From Sporocytophaga myxococcoides (GTDB taxonomy: Bacteria > Bacteroidota > Bacteroidia > Cytophagales > Cytophagaceae), in the NCBI RefSeq assembly GCF_000775915.1, contig NZ_BBLT01000008.1:1-64000 (forward strand): a stretch of 64,000 nucleotides of DNA, read 5' to 3'. Position numbers and translations under genes: made by a program. Positions 44,810 to 54,573 of this stretch are shown here, in pieces. Under the pieces are notes generated by a model, which worked only from the letters and a program-made list of their open reading frames with translations, was not told where the DNA came from and ran no database searches. Each line of letters begins with the position of its first letter. Position 1 is the stretch's first letter.

Positions 44810-46069
44810 ATGCGTAACCGGAATCTTAGTTTTTTGTCCATTGTTTTAATAATCTTTCTGGTTATAGATGTATATGTATTTCAGGGTGTAAGAGTGTTGG
44901 TTCACTCTTACACTCCTTTAATCAGAAAGCTGATCTATGCACTTTACTGGGGTTTCACACTGTTTACTCTGGCGGGCTTAATGTATTTTGCTGCCAGTCC
45001 GGAAAAGTGGACTAGGCTGATGAAGGTTGTCTATTTCGGAAGTGTAGTAACTGTTTATTTTACAAAATTCATTTATTTTATTTTTCTGGTGCTTGATGAT
45101 ATTATTCGTCTTTTTAAATGGGTATTTCAGAAAGTATCTTTACTGGTTAATCATCAGCCTCTTGCTTCAGGCGCTGAAATCAATAGGTCCGAATTTTTAT
45201 TAAAGGCAGGACTTGCAGTGGCTGCAGTACCTTTTTTCGGAATGGTTTATGGCATTGTATTCGGAGCACATGATTATAGAGTCAGGAAGGTTAAGGTTAA
45301 GTTAAAGAATCTTCCTTCTTCATTTGATGGACTTCGAATTGCTCACATCTCCGACATTCACGCTGGGAGCTTTTATAATAAGTCTGCCGTTAAAAGAGGG
45401 GTTAAATTGTTAAATGATCAAAAACCGGATTTGGTATTCTTTACCGGAGATCTTGTTAATGACAGAGCTACGGAAGTTGAAAGCTATATTGAAGTATTTA
45501 AGGAAATCAAAGCACCGATGGGAGTGTTTTCTGTGCTGGGCAATCATGATTATGGTGACTATGTCCCTTGGAAAAGCAGAGAGGAGAGGACTGAAAATCT
45601 TAATAGTATAATGAATGCTCACCAAAGAATGGGGTGGGACCTGTTGATGGATGAGCATAGAGTTTTGAAGAAAGGAAATGATGAGATCGCTCTTCTAGGC
45701 GTACAAAACTGGGGCAAAGGAGAGAACTGGCCCAAATATGGTAAACTGAATAAAGCCTATTCAGGAACAGAAAAGTATCCTGTAAAGCTTTTGCTTTCAC
45801 ATGATCCCAGTCATTGGAATGCCCAGGTAAGACCTGGATATCCCGATATTGATATTACTTTTAGCGGACATACACATGGTTTTCAGTTTGGCATTGAAGC
45901 AGCCGGCATAAAATGGAGTCCTGTTAAGTACAAATACAAACAATGGGCCGGTCTGTATGAAGAAGATAATCAATATATCTATGTAAACAGAGGATTCGGT
46001 TTTATTGGTTTTCCAGGAAGAATAGGAATGCCTCCGGAGATTACCCTTATAGAACTTTCCAAAGCTTAG
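44810..46069 (+). CDS. Membrane metallophosphoesterase
   Basis: A 419-residue protein with about four N-terminal membrane helices (residues 5-155) followed by a calcineurin-like phosphoesterase domain. Metal ligands are visible in HISDIHAG, FTGDLVND, LGNHDYGD, LLSHDPSHW and FSGHTHGFQFG. It resembles the YkuE/YaeI type that hydrolyses phosphoesters at the membrane; substrate unknown. It starts 11 nt after the RND gene and is probably cotranscribed. Its stop overlaps the convergent gene by 4 nt. Confidence 0.9.
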   Translation: MRNRNLSFLSIVLIIFLVIDVYVFQGVRVLVHSYTPLIRKLIYALYWGFTLFTLAGLMYFAASPEKWTRLMKVVYFGSVVTVYFTKFIYFIFLVLDDIIRLFKWVFQKVSLLVNHQPLASGAEINRSEFLLKAGLAVAAVPFFGMVYGIVFGAHDYRVRKVKVKLKNLPSSFDGLRIAHISDIHAGSFYNKSAVKRGVKLLNDQKPDLVFFTGDLVNDRATEVESYIEVFKEIKAPMGVFSVLGNHDYGDYVPWKSREERTENLNSIMNAHQRMGWDLLMDEHRVLKKGNDEIALLGVQNWGKGENWPKYGKLNKAYSGTEKYPVKLLLSHDPSHWNAQVRPGYPDIDITFSGHTHGFQFGIEAAGIKWSPVKYKYKQWAGLYEEDNQYIYVNRGFGFIGFPGRIGMPPEITLIELSKA

Positions 46070-46470
46070 AGATTCTCTGAAGTCTTTAAGAAATAAGCCA
46101 TTTCTGCAAGCTGCATCATTACTTCTGTCTGATAGGATAAAAGCTGTTGGTCTTTTTTTTCAGGTTCGTTATTCGGAACCTCTGCGATCAGCGCTTCCTG
46201 GTAATGGTTAATTTTTTCCATACACCAATCCATAAAATCATCTGCTGAATGCATATTGGGGAACCTTTTTTTATCATGGAAAACATAATCGTATTCCCCC
46301 TTTTCAAAAACAGAAAACAAAGGTCCGGCAAGAAGATCACTTATTGGCTCTAACCTATGCCAAAGCTGATAGTATCTTTCCGTTTTCAAGTCTGGCCTGT
46401 GAAAAGCATCCCAGAATATTTCCCTGAAATGGTCCAGTACCTCTGACTTGTTCATCGCTTCATCCTTCAT
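46066..46470 (-). CDS. Hypothetical helical protein
   Basis: A 134-residue soluble protein, Trp-rich in its first half (HFREIFWDAFHRPDLKTERYYQLWHRLEPI) and helical toward the end. I do not recognise a family. ATG 46470 or 46455 is likely; a TTG at 46488 is possible. It is monocistronic and convergent with the phosphoesterase, their ends overlapping by 4 nt. Confidence 0.65.
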   Translation of the reverse strand: MKDEAMNKSEVLDHFREIFWDAFHRPDLKTERYYQLWHRLEPISDLLAGPLFSVFEKGEYDYVFHDKKRFPNMHSADDFMDWCMEKINHYQEALIAEVPNNEPEKKDQQLLSYQTEVMMQLAEMAYFLKTSENL

Positions 46471-46534
46471 ACAATAATAAACAAACAAACTTTTTTAGTT
46501 GTTACAAATATAATGGACCTGTAAAAGATTTGAT

Positions 46535-46984
46535 ATGGTGACCTGTAAAAAATATACTGAATTGCATGATATGATCAAGGATATCAAAATTGCAATGCTA
46601 ACAACTGTTGAAAGTAACGGATGTCTTAGAAGTGTTCCTATGACCACCATGCAAACGGAGTGTGAAGGATTGGTTTGGTTCTTTACAAACTTTGACTCTC
46701 AAAAGGTTGAAGATATTCGGATTAATAGTTGTATCAACGTTACATATTCGGATATTCAGAAAAATGTCTTTGTTTCTGTAACAGGTAAAGCTGAAGTTGT
46801 CAAGGATCCGCTCAAAATGCAGGAGCTTTGGAAGCCTGTGTTAACAGCTTATTTTCCTGGAGGTTTAGAAGATCCGGATTTAGGTCTTTTAAAGGTTTCT
46901 ATTGATGAAGCTGAATATTGGGACTCCAGAACAGGAAAAATGATTCAGGTTTGGGAAATGAGTAAAGATGCAGTTAAATCATAA
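46535..46984 (+). CDS. Pyridoxamine 5'-phosphate oxidase-like / general stress protein 26-like
   Basis: A 149-residue split-barrel flavin-binding protein. DIKIAMLTTVESNGCLRSVPMTTM and LVWFFTNFDSQKVEDI are the FMN-binding strands, and NVFVSVTGKAEVV and AEYWDSRTGKMIQV complete the barrel. Proteins of this type bind FMN or related cofactors and respond to stress; true PdxH activity is unlikely as the substrate-binding C-terminus is absent. Confidence 0.85.
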   Translation: MVTCKKYTELHDMIKDIKIAMLTTVESNGCLRSVPMTTMQTECEGLVWFFTNFDSQKVEDIRINSCINVTYSDIQKNVFVSVTGKAEVVKDPLKMQELWKPVLTAYFPGGLEDPDLGLLKVSIDEAEYWDSRTGKMIQVWEMSKDAVKS

Positions 46985-46994
46985 ATAGAAGATT

Positions 46995-47040
46995 AAAGAA
47001 ATTTTGAATGAAGTTGGTTTATCTCATTCAAAATTTCTTT
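46995..47040. terminator. Strong bidirectional terminator
   Basis: AAAGAAATTTTGAATGA (46995-47011) pairs perfectly with TCATTCAAAATTTCTTT (47024-47040), 17 bp with a 12-nt loop, between convergent genes. Confidence 0.88.
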
Positions 47041-47160
47041 ATCTGTTAAAGAAAAACATAAATGCTGAAGTGTAAAAGTTCTTAGTGTAGAGAGACTATC
47101 TATATTATAAAGTAGTTTCTTTGGTTTTTACAAAAAGGTGTTCTGCAATACTTTTGGAAC

Positions 47161-49101
47161 TTAATCTTTAACAAATTTGAACATCTCCATGTCTATTACA
47201 CAGAGATAAACTCCCTGAATAAGATTCTCAACATTTAAAACATCCCCTTCTCTTAGGTACTGTTTTATTACAATTGATCCAATACTATTATAAACTTCTA
47301 GATGGCCAGATTCATGAATATGAATATAACCAGGTTTATGATATGAAATTTTTCCTGGTGAAATAGGGGAGCCATTTAATATTCCTGTAACGATACAATC
47401 GGGTCTGTTGGGAGATGCGTTTATATATATCCCTGAAATATAAGGAATAGTTATAAAACAATTATTGTATGCAATAACAGATTGAATTTTCGAAGGTAGT
47501 TCTGGTAATGCTGTTAATCGATTTGAAGTACACTCCAAAGTTTGTATAGTCGGTGGTAGGGCAGGTAATTTGGTCAGTTCATTGTTATTGCAATAAAGAT
47601 GAGTAAGCTTTGATGGAAGTTCCGGGAGACTTTGCAAAAGGTTGTTTTTGAGGTTAAGAATTTTAAGAAGTGGTGGCAAGGCAGGAAGTGTTACCAGTCT
47701 GTTGTTGCTACATCCAAAATCTGTAAGTCCATCTGGCAATGCAGGAAGATTTTCAATACTATTGTTGATACAACCTAGGGCAGTCAGCTTTGGTGGAAGA
47801 GAGGGAAGACTGGTTAGTTTGTTTTGCGAGCAATAAAATTGCAATAGATTTTCAGGAATTGCAGGCAAGCTTTCAAATTCATTATTACTAATGTCCAGTG
47901 ATGCAAGATGGGGTGGTAGTTTTTTAGGTAAAGCTTTTAGCTTATTGGCCGTACAGTTTAGTCTGTATAAGTTTTCAAAATACTGAATTCCATCAAGATC
48001 CTGTATATTTTTAGACGATGCCTCAAGGAGTGTAACTTCTGTAATTTTACTGCATGTTGTATCCATTTTTTGGCTGGTATTGAAACATGATGGGTATTTA
48101 GATATAAGGAATGTCCTGAAGTTGGGATCAGGGATTGTAACATATTTAGCTAAAAATGCTTCGCAGTTTTCATTGTTTGGGGTGACTACAAATCTGGTTA
48201 AAAATTCGGGTCTGGGATTTTCTGGAATTGTTTCAAAACAATTGTGGTCAGCTTGCAGACTCGTAAGATTTGCAGGAAGCTTAGGTAGACCTGTAAGATG
48301 GTTGAAGGATATACTTAATATCTGAAGTCCATCTGGCAATGTAGGAAGAGTTCCCAGATTATTACTGTCACAGTATAGCTGATATAAATTGGAAGGAAGT
48401 GAAGGTAGGTTCTTTATTTGATTTTTGCTGCAAGACAATACCCCAAGGTTTTTTGTCAACGAAGGAAGTTCAGTCAGGTTATTTGAGTTACAAACTAAAT
48501 ATGTAAGGGATTCAGGCAAGGAATTTATTGATCTAATTTTGTTTTCTGAACAATACAGCCATTCAAGCCCCTTATAAAAATAAGGTAATTGTTCTAGCAG
48601 ATTGTTATCGCATGAAAGTCTGACAAGAGTTGAAGGTGGTGATGGCAAAGTAGTAAGAAGGTTATTGTCGCAATAGAGCGATACCAGCGTGTATGGAAGA
48701 TTTGGAAGACTTGAAAGTTTGTTAGAAGAACATGTGATGCTGTAGAGTCCTCCCGGCAAAGAAGGTAGCGAAATAAGCTGATTACTTGGACAGAACAATA
48801 TACTTAAACCTTTTGGTAAAGGTGGTAGAGAGGAAAGTTTATTTCCTCCGCAATCGAGAAATGAAAGGTTTTTAAAATACTGAAGGCCAGAAAGATCTGA
48901 AATGTTTTTTTGAGACAGATACAAGGATGTTTCATTTACAATCTCTGTACAGGTTGTGTCGAGCAATTCATTTTTATCGAAACAGGAGGGATATTTGTTT
49001 TTTAAATGTTCTCTAAAATTAACATCCGGTATAGAAACATATTGACCAAAAGTGGTGACAGAAATTAATAAAAGTAGTAGTAGTATGTATTTTTTCTTCA
49101 T
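47161..49101 (-). CDS. Secreted leucine-rich-repeat protein with internal duplication
   Basis: A 646-residue secreted protein. Signal peptide 1-19 (ends TFGQ). Two halves each begin YV(S/T)IPD.NFR..L..KYPSCF, then DTTC, then a run of about 21-residue repeats of the form LP.LP..L..L.C..N.L (about 11 in the first half, 9 in the second). The last 70 residues (YIHIHESGHLEVYNSIGSIV ... IQGVYLCVID) resemble a T9SS type A sorting domain. LRRs form a protein-binding solenoid; the alternating LPxLP pattern recalls bacterial IpaH-like LRRs, without a catalytic domain. It is probably a surface adhesin or recognition protein. Confidence 0.87.
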   Translation of the reverse strand: MKKKYILLLLLLISVTTFGQYVSIPDVNFREHLKNKYPSCFDKNELLDTTCTEIVNETSLYLSQKNISDLSGLQYFKNLSFLDCGGNKLSSLPPLPKGLSILFCPSNQLISLPSLPGGLYSITCSSNKLSSLPNLPYTLVSLYCDNNLLTTLPSPPSTLVRLSCDNNLLEQLPYFYKGLEWLYCSENKIRSINSLPESLTYLVCNSNNLTELPSLTKNLGVLSCSKNQIKNLPSLPSNLYQLYCDSNNLGTLPTLPDGLQILSISFNHLTGLPKLPANLTSLQADHNCFETIPENPRPEFLTRFVVTPNNENCEAFLAKYVTIPDPNFRTFLISKYPSCFNTSQKMDTTCSKITEVTLLEASSKNIQDLDGIQYFENLYRLNCTANKLKALPKKLPPHLASLDISNNEFESLPAIPENLLQFYCSQNKLTSLPSLPPKLTALGCINNSIENLPALPDGLTDFGCSNNRLVTLPALPPLLKILNLKNNLLQSLPELPSKLTHLYCNNNELTKLPALPPTIQTLECTSNRLTALPELPSKIQSVIAYNNCFITIPYISGIYINASPNRPDCIVTGILNGSPISPGKISYHKPGYIHIHESGHLEVYNSIGSIVIKQYLREGDVLNVENLIQGVYLCVIDMEMFKFVKD

Positions 49102-49452
49102 TTTTGTTTTTTTTCAAATTAAAAAGAAAATATCAATTTTAGGCATTCTAATAATTGAAATTTAGATGGTTGTGTTTTTTGTACAACTATGCATACTGTG
49201 TAGTCTCAATCGCTCCTCCAATCGATCCTTGATTTCTTTAATTTTGATATCGAAAAAAAAGGTTTCCATTTAGGTATTAAAATAAAAAAAGCCGCTATCT
49301 TGGATAGATAGGGAGGCTTTTAAAATTTACAATGGTATTTTGAGCCATTAAATAACAGGAAATAAGTTTGTTTTAATATAAAAGTGCGACAACTCATTCA
49401 GGAAAATTCATTTTTGATTCCAATGGAGCAATTTGAGAGCCTCAATAGGAAT
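49102..49452. other. Intergenic region with terminator
   Basis: About 350 nt between the LRR gene promoter side and the radical SAM gene end. It holds the hairpin at 49287-49321. No other feature seen. Confidence 0.5.
49287..49322. terminator. Rho-independent-type hairpin
   Basis: AAAAGCC (49287-49293) pairs with GGCTTTT (49315-49321) and CTATCT (49295-49300) with AGATAG (49306-49311), flanked by A- and T-runs, downstream of the minus-strand radical SAM gene. Confidence 0.7.
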
Positions 49453-50511
49453 TTAAAATAAACTTAACTGCCCCTTTTCAGGTCTTTTAAATACTGCAAG
49501 ATTTAAAGGTTTCATCTTCCGACCCCCTAGATATTTTTGTGCAGACACATGAAAAAGGTCTGCAATCGCTTCGGCAATTGGTCCTTCTCCTTTCATTCTT
49601 GTGCCAAATCTGCTGTCATTCAGTGTTCCCCCATGACATTCCTTAATCTGATTTAAGACTTTTTCAGCGCGCTCAGGATAAGCCTGATGAATCCAATTTT
49701 CAAATATTTCTCCGATAGAACCATTAAGTCTGACCATTGTGTAAGCAGCAGAACTGGCGCCTCTTGCTGCAGCTTCCTTAATAATTTCAGGTATCTCCGC
49801 ACTATTCAGAGAAGGGATAATAGGCGCCACCATTACATTTACAGGTATTCCGTTAGACGCCAGCGCTTCAACTGCTTTAAGCCTGTTGTGCGACGTGGCA
49901 GTTCTTGGTTCCAGTTGTTGCCTTAAAGATTCATCAAGTGATGTAATAGATATATTTACATGCACAAGATTATCGTCATTCAACTCTTTTAGCAGGTCTA
50001 GATCTCTGAGAATAAGACTGTTTTTGGTAATGATGCTCACAGGATGTTTATACTTAAGAAAAACCTCCAGTAATCTGCGCGTAATACCGGTTTTCCTTTC
50101 CACTGGCTGATAACAGTCTGTATTGCCTGCTAGCATGATAGGTTCAGGGGTATAATCCTTATGATCAAAAAACTTTTCAAGAAGTGTAGGAGCATTCATC
50201 TTCATGATGATCTTCCTTTCAAAATCAAGCCCTGCGCTCATACCATAATACTGATGGGTATTCCTGGCATAACAGTAAGTACAGCCATGCTCACACCCCT
50301 GATAAGGGTTCATGGAGTACATTCCTCTCAGGTCAGGGCTATCTATTTTATTTACTATTTTTTTTGGATGCTCCTTTAGAAAAGTAGTGGCTTTATTACT
50401 TAATAAAGGTTCATCCAATCCTTCAATATGTTCGGTAACGTAGGTATCTTTTAAATATGGATTTTTGGAGTTAATCTGAGCTCCTCTTCCCTTAATTGAA
50501 TTTTCTGCCAT
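49453..50511 (-). CDS. Radical SAM protein (PA0069/spore photolyase-like family)
   Basis: A 352-residue radical SAM enzyme. The 4Fe-4S cysteines are Cys73, Cys77 and Cys80 in GCEHGCTYCYARN. The sequence MYSMNPYQGC before them and VSIITKNSLILRDLDLL, NISITSLDESLRQQLEPRT and VMVAPIIPSLN later match the PA0069-type family related to spore photoproduct lyase. The reaction is not known for this family. ATG 50511 (MAENSIKGRG) is chosen; the upstream hydrophobic extension from 50544 is unlikely. Monocistronic. Confidence 0.88.
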   Translation of the reverse strand: MAENSIKGRGAQINSKNPYLKDTYVTEHIEGLDEPLLSNKATTFLKEHPKKIVNKIDSPDLRGMYSMNPYQGCEHGCTYCYARNTHQYYGMSAGLDFERKIIMKMNAPTLLEKFFDHKDYTPEPIMLAGNTDCYQPVERKTGITRRLLEVFLKYKHPVSIITKNSLILRDLDLLKELNDDNLVHVNISITSLDESLRQQLEPRTATSHNRLKAVEALASNGIPVNVMVAPIIPSLNSAEIPEIIKEAAARGASSAAYTMVRLNGSIGEIFENWIHQAYPERAEKVLNQIKECHGGTLNDSRFGTRMKGEGPIAEAIADLFHVSAQKYLGGRKMKPLNLAVFKRPEKGQLSLF

Positions 50512-50623
50512 AATTATTAGTAAAGATACTAAAATTATTAGCATTTATTCTTCAGGATATAATTTTTTGCTAAAATATTTCCGAATTCAGTGTTCTTATA
50601 GCTGATATCCTTTCTTTCCGCTC

Positions 50624-50770
50624 AAAAATTGGCGTTTAAATCTGTTTAATTTAGAGCTTTTTGGTTAAAAATTGGAGTTATGACCTGCTCTACTTTGGAG
50701 CATTAAGTTTAAAAATTAGAGTTTTGATATGAAATCTAGAAGCTTTATACTCAAAATCAGCTTTTTTCCC
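50624..50770. repeat. Degenerate 43-44 bp tandem repeat
   Basis: Three units begin with AAAAATTGGCGTT (50624), AAAAATTGGAGTT (50667) and AAAAATTAGAGTT (50711), spaced 43 and 44 nt, with a shortened fourth (AAAATCAGC, 50753). Unit interiors share GAGC-like segments but are diverged. It lies between the radical SAM gene promoter and the broken gene. Confidence 0.55.
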
Positions 50771-50781
50771 TGTTCACCTAG

Positions 50782-51722
50782 TTTGTTAGATTTGAAAAAC
50801 CATTATGGCCTGAAAAACCAGCAACATCAGAAAAGTCAAAGGAAGGGTATATTGTATTTGAAAGATTAACCGCTGAAAAGATTCCAGAAAGCTCGTACTC
50901 CAATAATCTTTTTAGGGCATTGTCTGATTCTCTTGAATTGAATGCTGAATTTTTACCAAAGTTTTTTGAGCACATAAAATATGCAGGCTATAGAGGAGAC
51001 CTGTATAATTTGGCGTCGACCTTGATAGATAACAGCAAAATTAGTCCGTCTTACTTTAAGTCTTATGAAAAGGTCATAATAGAATACTTTAAATCTGATT
51101 TGGCAAGTAATATTGACGATAATACAAATGAATATCTGTTTGAAGAAAACTTGATATCAGCATCTGAATTGATGAAGAACTTTCCTGAAAATAGCTCTTA
51201 TGTAAGTTTATTAAAAGAGTTGTCAAAACAGAAAAGTTCTTATGTGGCGTTAGAAGCTGTGAGAATACTTTTAAGCATTGCAATTAAAGTTGATCCTTCA
51301 GTGATTGATAAGCTTGCATCTGATAAGTATTATAGAATCAGGCTTTACATATTCTGAAAGAGAAAGATCAGCTAAGCCTATTTCCTGCAAAATACCTAAA
51401 GCAAAGTTATTTTGCCGAAAGTGACATGGCAGCTGTTCTTTCGGATGATATGATTACTGATAATCTTGTACTTGTAAATAGTAAAGTGAAAAAGATAGAA
51501 GGAGTTGAAGGAAGATATTATTTATATAAGTATTCTGGTCTGACTGAAGAAGGAAAAGAAGAGTGGTATGTTGGGGTTAGCGGCCCGCACCCGGTGGATA
51601 AGACACAGGTTGTAATAGGAGGAGAGAGGACAAATTATTATTACCAAACATTTAAAAGCAAGTCTTTGTCGGAGCATTATAAAGCTTTATTGGAAGAAAA
51701 TCATTACGATTTATATGACTAA
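50782..51722 (+). pseudogene. Truncated and frameshifted gene of unknown family
   Basis: The plus-strand frame is open from 50782 (FVRFEKPLWPEKPATSEK...) without an initiation codon of plausible context until a TTG at 50920, and it runs to TGA 51355-51357. Coding continues in another frame from about 51345 (HILKEKDQLSLFPAKYLKQSYF...) through ATG 51426 to 51722, giving a C-terminal part GRYYLYKYSGLTEEGKEEWY. This is one gene that has lost its 5' end and acquired a one-base frameshift near 51345. The helical middle resembles HEAT-like solenoids; I do not recognise the family. Confidence 0.7.
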
Positions 51723-51723
51723 T

Positions 51724-51747
51724 AAAGGGGCGAAAGCCCTTTTTTTG
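51724..51747 (+). terminator. Terminator after the broken gene
   Basis: AAAGGGGC (51724-51731), GAAA tetraloop, GCCCTTTT (51736-51743) and a T-run: a textbook hairpin still intact 2 nt after the pseudogene stop. Confidence 0.85.
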
Positions 51748-51867
51748 TTTTTAGAACCTTGTTCCTAATCTACTGATAATTTAAAATGCGCCTCTTACGG
51801 ATTGAGAGACGCCATGCATATCGTCTCTACTAAGGAATTTCACAACTTAAGCTTTCTACTTTAAACT

Positions 51868-52479
51868 CTAAAAATATCTCTTCGCCTCCTTATACCAATC
51901 TCCGGTACATTTAATGAAATAAACTCCGGCACAAATAAAAGGAGATAAAACGAATAGAAGAATGAAGTGAAGCTTAAATATCAGAAAAGTACAAAGGCCG
52001 ATTACAAATAGCCCAATGAAGAAACAGAGTGCTGTAGCGAGGTAAATAAACAGAAGTGTGGGGTAATAAATAGCGGAATTACGGAATCTTTCTCGGTTTT
52101 TCAGAAATTCTTCATATTTCAGTTTTGCTTCTTTCTCAGTACGTTCCTTTTTTATTTTTGCCCATTGGCGGTATACTTCCAATGGGTCACTGTACTGAAA
52201 AGCATAAGTATGCCCATATGCATAGCTTTGTTGATAATTGGTATGTTGGTGATAATGAGTATGCTGATTAGTGTTTGTTCTTTGGTCGTAAATGAACCTT
52301 TTGTGTTGATCGGCAAGCGTTTCATATGCTTTATTCAGCAGTTGAAACTTTGTATGTGCATCGGGAGATTTGTTTATATCCGGGTGCCAGATTTTAGCTT
52401 TTTTTCTGTACGCCTTTCTTATGTCTTCCTGGCTTGCGCTTTGCGGAATTTCAAGAATTTCATAAAATGAAACGGCCAT
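51868..52479 (-). CDS. Membrane-anchored J-domain protein
   Basis: A 203-residue DnaJ-like co-chaperone. The J domain occupies residues about 4-66 ([27 protein letters not shown] with the HPD motif in WHPDIN and [13 protein letters not shown]). A His/Tyr/Gln-rich linker ([17 protein letters not shown]) follows, then a charged helix and two membrane helices near the C-terminus (about 140-195). It would recruit DnaK to a membrane client. No zinc finger or substrate domain is present. Confidence 0.88.
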   Translation of the reverse strand: MAVSFYEILEIPQSASQEDIRKAYRKKAKIWHPDINKSPDAHTKFQLLNKAYETLADQHKRFIYDQRTNTNQHTHYHQHTNYQQSYAYGHTYAFQYSDPLEVYRQWAKIKKERTEKEAKLKYEEFLKNRERFRNSAIYYPTLLFIYLATALCFFIGLFVIGLCTFLIFKLHFILLFVLSPFICAGVYFIKCTGDWYKEAKRYF

Positions 52480-52527
52480 AAACTACCCTTTGGTTTTATT
52501 ACGAATTTAATAAACTTTAGCAATTTT

Positions 52528-54573
52528 TCATCTCCAGGTATAACGTAACTGAATTTTTATTTCAGATTTGATGTTACCTTCTGTTTCTTCCGATCCGATG
52601 CCGGTCATGTCCATAAAAGGATAAATGTAATAACCATACTTAATCCAATAGCCAAAATGTTTTAATAACCTTCCATGCAAAACAAGGTATGCTCTGGAAC
52701 CCTTACCGTAATAGGCTGGAAGTGCATATCCCGTTAATACATCTTTCTCAAAAACATATGTACGGTTATCATAGTTCTCTGCGTCCAATAAGGCATACCT
52801 CAGGCAAAGTTTTATACCCCTGATATGAAAGTTTATATCCTGAATAAGAAAATAACCATTAGTATTCAAATTGTTTTTTCGGGACTTTGTCTGAATGATT
52901 TTTGTTGTAAGAGTAATGACTTCGTTAGCCTTATAATCAAGCCCTATTGTGCGTGTCTCAGCAATGATTGGTTCAGTAGCATAAGTAATATTGGTTCTTG
53001 AACCATTTTGCTCTTGAATTGCTTTGCGTATTTGAATATAAGCAAGAGTTGTCTTTGATGGTTGATAGATGAAGCGTATGTTAAAGTCATTACCACGGCT
53101 AGGTTCATAAGTCCTGTATTTTAACCAAGGAAAAGTGTAGGTGTCAAAGTATGCAGTCAGGTTATACTTTTTGTGAGGGGAAATTTTGACCCCCCAATAA
53201 AATCCCGTTTCATTTTTGTTAGTGGTGTTTTCTCCAAATGCTCTGCCATAAAAGGAATAAAAGTCTTTGTCATATTTTCTCAATAGAAATAAAAAGTCAA
53301 CCTTTTTGTGCAGACTTGTAAGTATTCCTCCTATCAATGCTTTTCCACCTCCCTGAGAGACAGCAGCTTCTGAGAATAAAGAAAAGTTGTAAAATCTGTA
53401 AGATGCATCTAAACTATAGCAAGTATTGTCCTGACCTTTAAAATCAAAGCTGTTATAGATGTTGGCTTTTCTTTCGAACGATTTGCTGAAATGAGAATTG
53501 ATGAAGTTTAAACCGATATTCAGGTTTTGTATTTTATTTTGAAATGTTACAGTAAAACCTGCATCTCTTTGGCTAATAGCAGCTTTCTTGTCAATCTCAT
53601 TTGCAGTTCTGTGGTATCCTGTTGAATATACTGTAGAAAAATATTCACTTGATAATGAGTCTGACACTTCAGTTGCAACAGAAGCATCTTTTTTCACTGA
53701 AGAATAAAATCCTGTAATCGTTATCCTTTTATAAACAAAACTCCCTGCGGTTCCTCTGAAAAATCCGCTCTCTGTCACGGATGTATTGGCCAGTATACCA
53801 TTTCCCGCTCTTTTAATTCCTGATATGGCTTCTGCATTTTTACCAAGATAATATCCTGACCCGAATACAAGTCCTTGTCCTGCCTGCAGCTTGTAATCAC
53901 CAACGATCAATGATTTCAGTTTTCCTTTGTTATATAAACCAATATGGAAAGAGGCAAAGTCGAAAAGGTAGTAGTTTTTATCCGGATCCCATTTGTATAT
54001 TTCACCAGGATCTTTTTCTGCAATCAATCCAATGCTGAAATCTTTGGTTTTAGATGACTTTATCCTGATGTAGGTTTTGTATGGCTGTCCCAGATACTTT
54101 GTACTTTCTGATGCACTGGATGAGTATCCTTTTTTATTGTCAGGGCTTCTTTCGTATTTGATTATCAAATCTCCAGGATTGTTGAAAATTCTTGCAAATA
54201 AACCATTCCATGAATTGTCAGAAGAGACAACGGTGATAAAAGATAGTAGTTTTTTGATAGTTAAAGGATCCAGTTCCTCAATGACCTGCAATTCATAGAT
54301 AGATTCATATCGGCCTGATATGGTTCTGTGTTTTAAAATTCCTTCAATCTGTTGCTCAGAGAGAAAATTTATTTTTTGTAAGTCTTCCCGTTCTGCTTTA
54401 TTAAGATCTATAGGCTCCTGAAAAAGATCTAAAATATTGTTGAGTATGGCTTCTTGTTCATCTTCACTGGTAGCAGGAGTAAGCTCATTCAGCATTATAT
54501 CCTGGATTTCATCCTGAGCAAAGGTGATAATGGGTATACTCATTAAAATGATTATGACTACAGATCGTATCAT
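52528..54573 (-). CDS. Outer-membrane barrel protein with N-terminal helix-hairpin-helix domain
   Basis: A 681-residue protein. Signal peptide 1-19 (ends TFAQ). Residues about 55-115 are ComEA-like helix-hairpin-helix motifs (IDLNKAEREDLQKINFLSEQQIEGILKHR and YESIYELQVIEELDPLTIKKL). The rest is an all-beta region of amphipathic strands ending in RYTWR, an outer-membrane barrel. In ComEA the HhH fold binds DNA in the periplasm. The start overlaps the preceding PorV-like gene by 4 nt (ATGA), so the two are coupled. Function unknown. Confidence 0.8.
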   Translation of the reverse strand: MIRSVVIIILMSIPIITFAQDEIQDIMLNELTPATSEDEQEAILNNILDLFQEPIDLNKAEREDLQKINFLSEQQIEGILKHRTISGRYESIYELQVIEELDPLTIKKLLSFITVVSSDNSWNGLFARIFNNPGDLIIKYERSPDNKKGYSSSASESTKYLGQPYKTYIRIKSSKTKDFSIGLIAEKDPGEIYKWDPDKNYYLFDFASFHIGLYNKGKLKSLIVGDYKLQAGQGLVFGSGYYLGKNAEAISGIKRAGNGILANTSVTESGFFRGTAGSFVYKRITITGFYSSVKKDASVATEVSDSLSSEYFSTVYSTGYHRTANEIDKKAAISQRDAGFTVTFQNKIQNLNIGLNFINSHFSKSFERKANIYNSFDFKGQDNTCYSLDASYRFYNFSLFSEAAVSQGGGKALIGGILTSLHKKVDFLFLLRKYDKDFYSFYGRAFGENTTNKNETGFYWGVKISPHKKYNLTAYFDTYTFPWLKYRTYEPSRGNDFNIRFIYQPSKTTLAYIQIRKAIQEQNGSRTNITYATEPIIAETRTIGLDYKANEVITLTTKIIQTKSRKNNLNTNGYFLIQDINFHIRGIKLCLRYALLDAENYDNRTYVFEKDVLTGYALPAYYGKGSRAYLVLHGRLLKHFGYWIKYGYYIYPFMDMTGIGSEETEGNIKSEIKIQLRYTWR

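Noticed and set aside
50624-50770. CRISPR-like spacing of repeated AAAAATTGG motifs
   Set aside because: The repeated part is only about 13 nt and imperfect, the intervals also resemble one another, and no cas gene is near.
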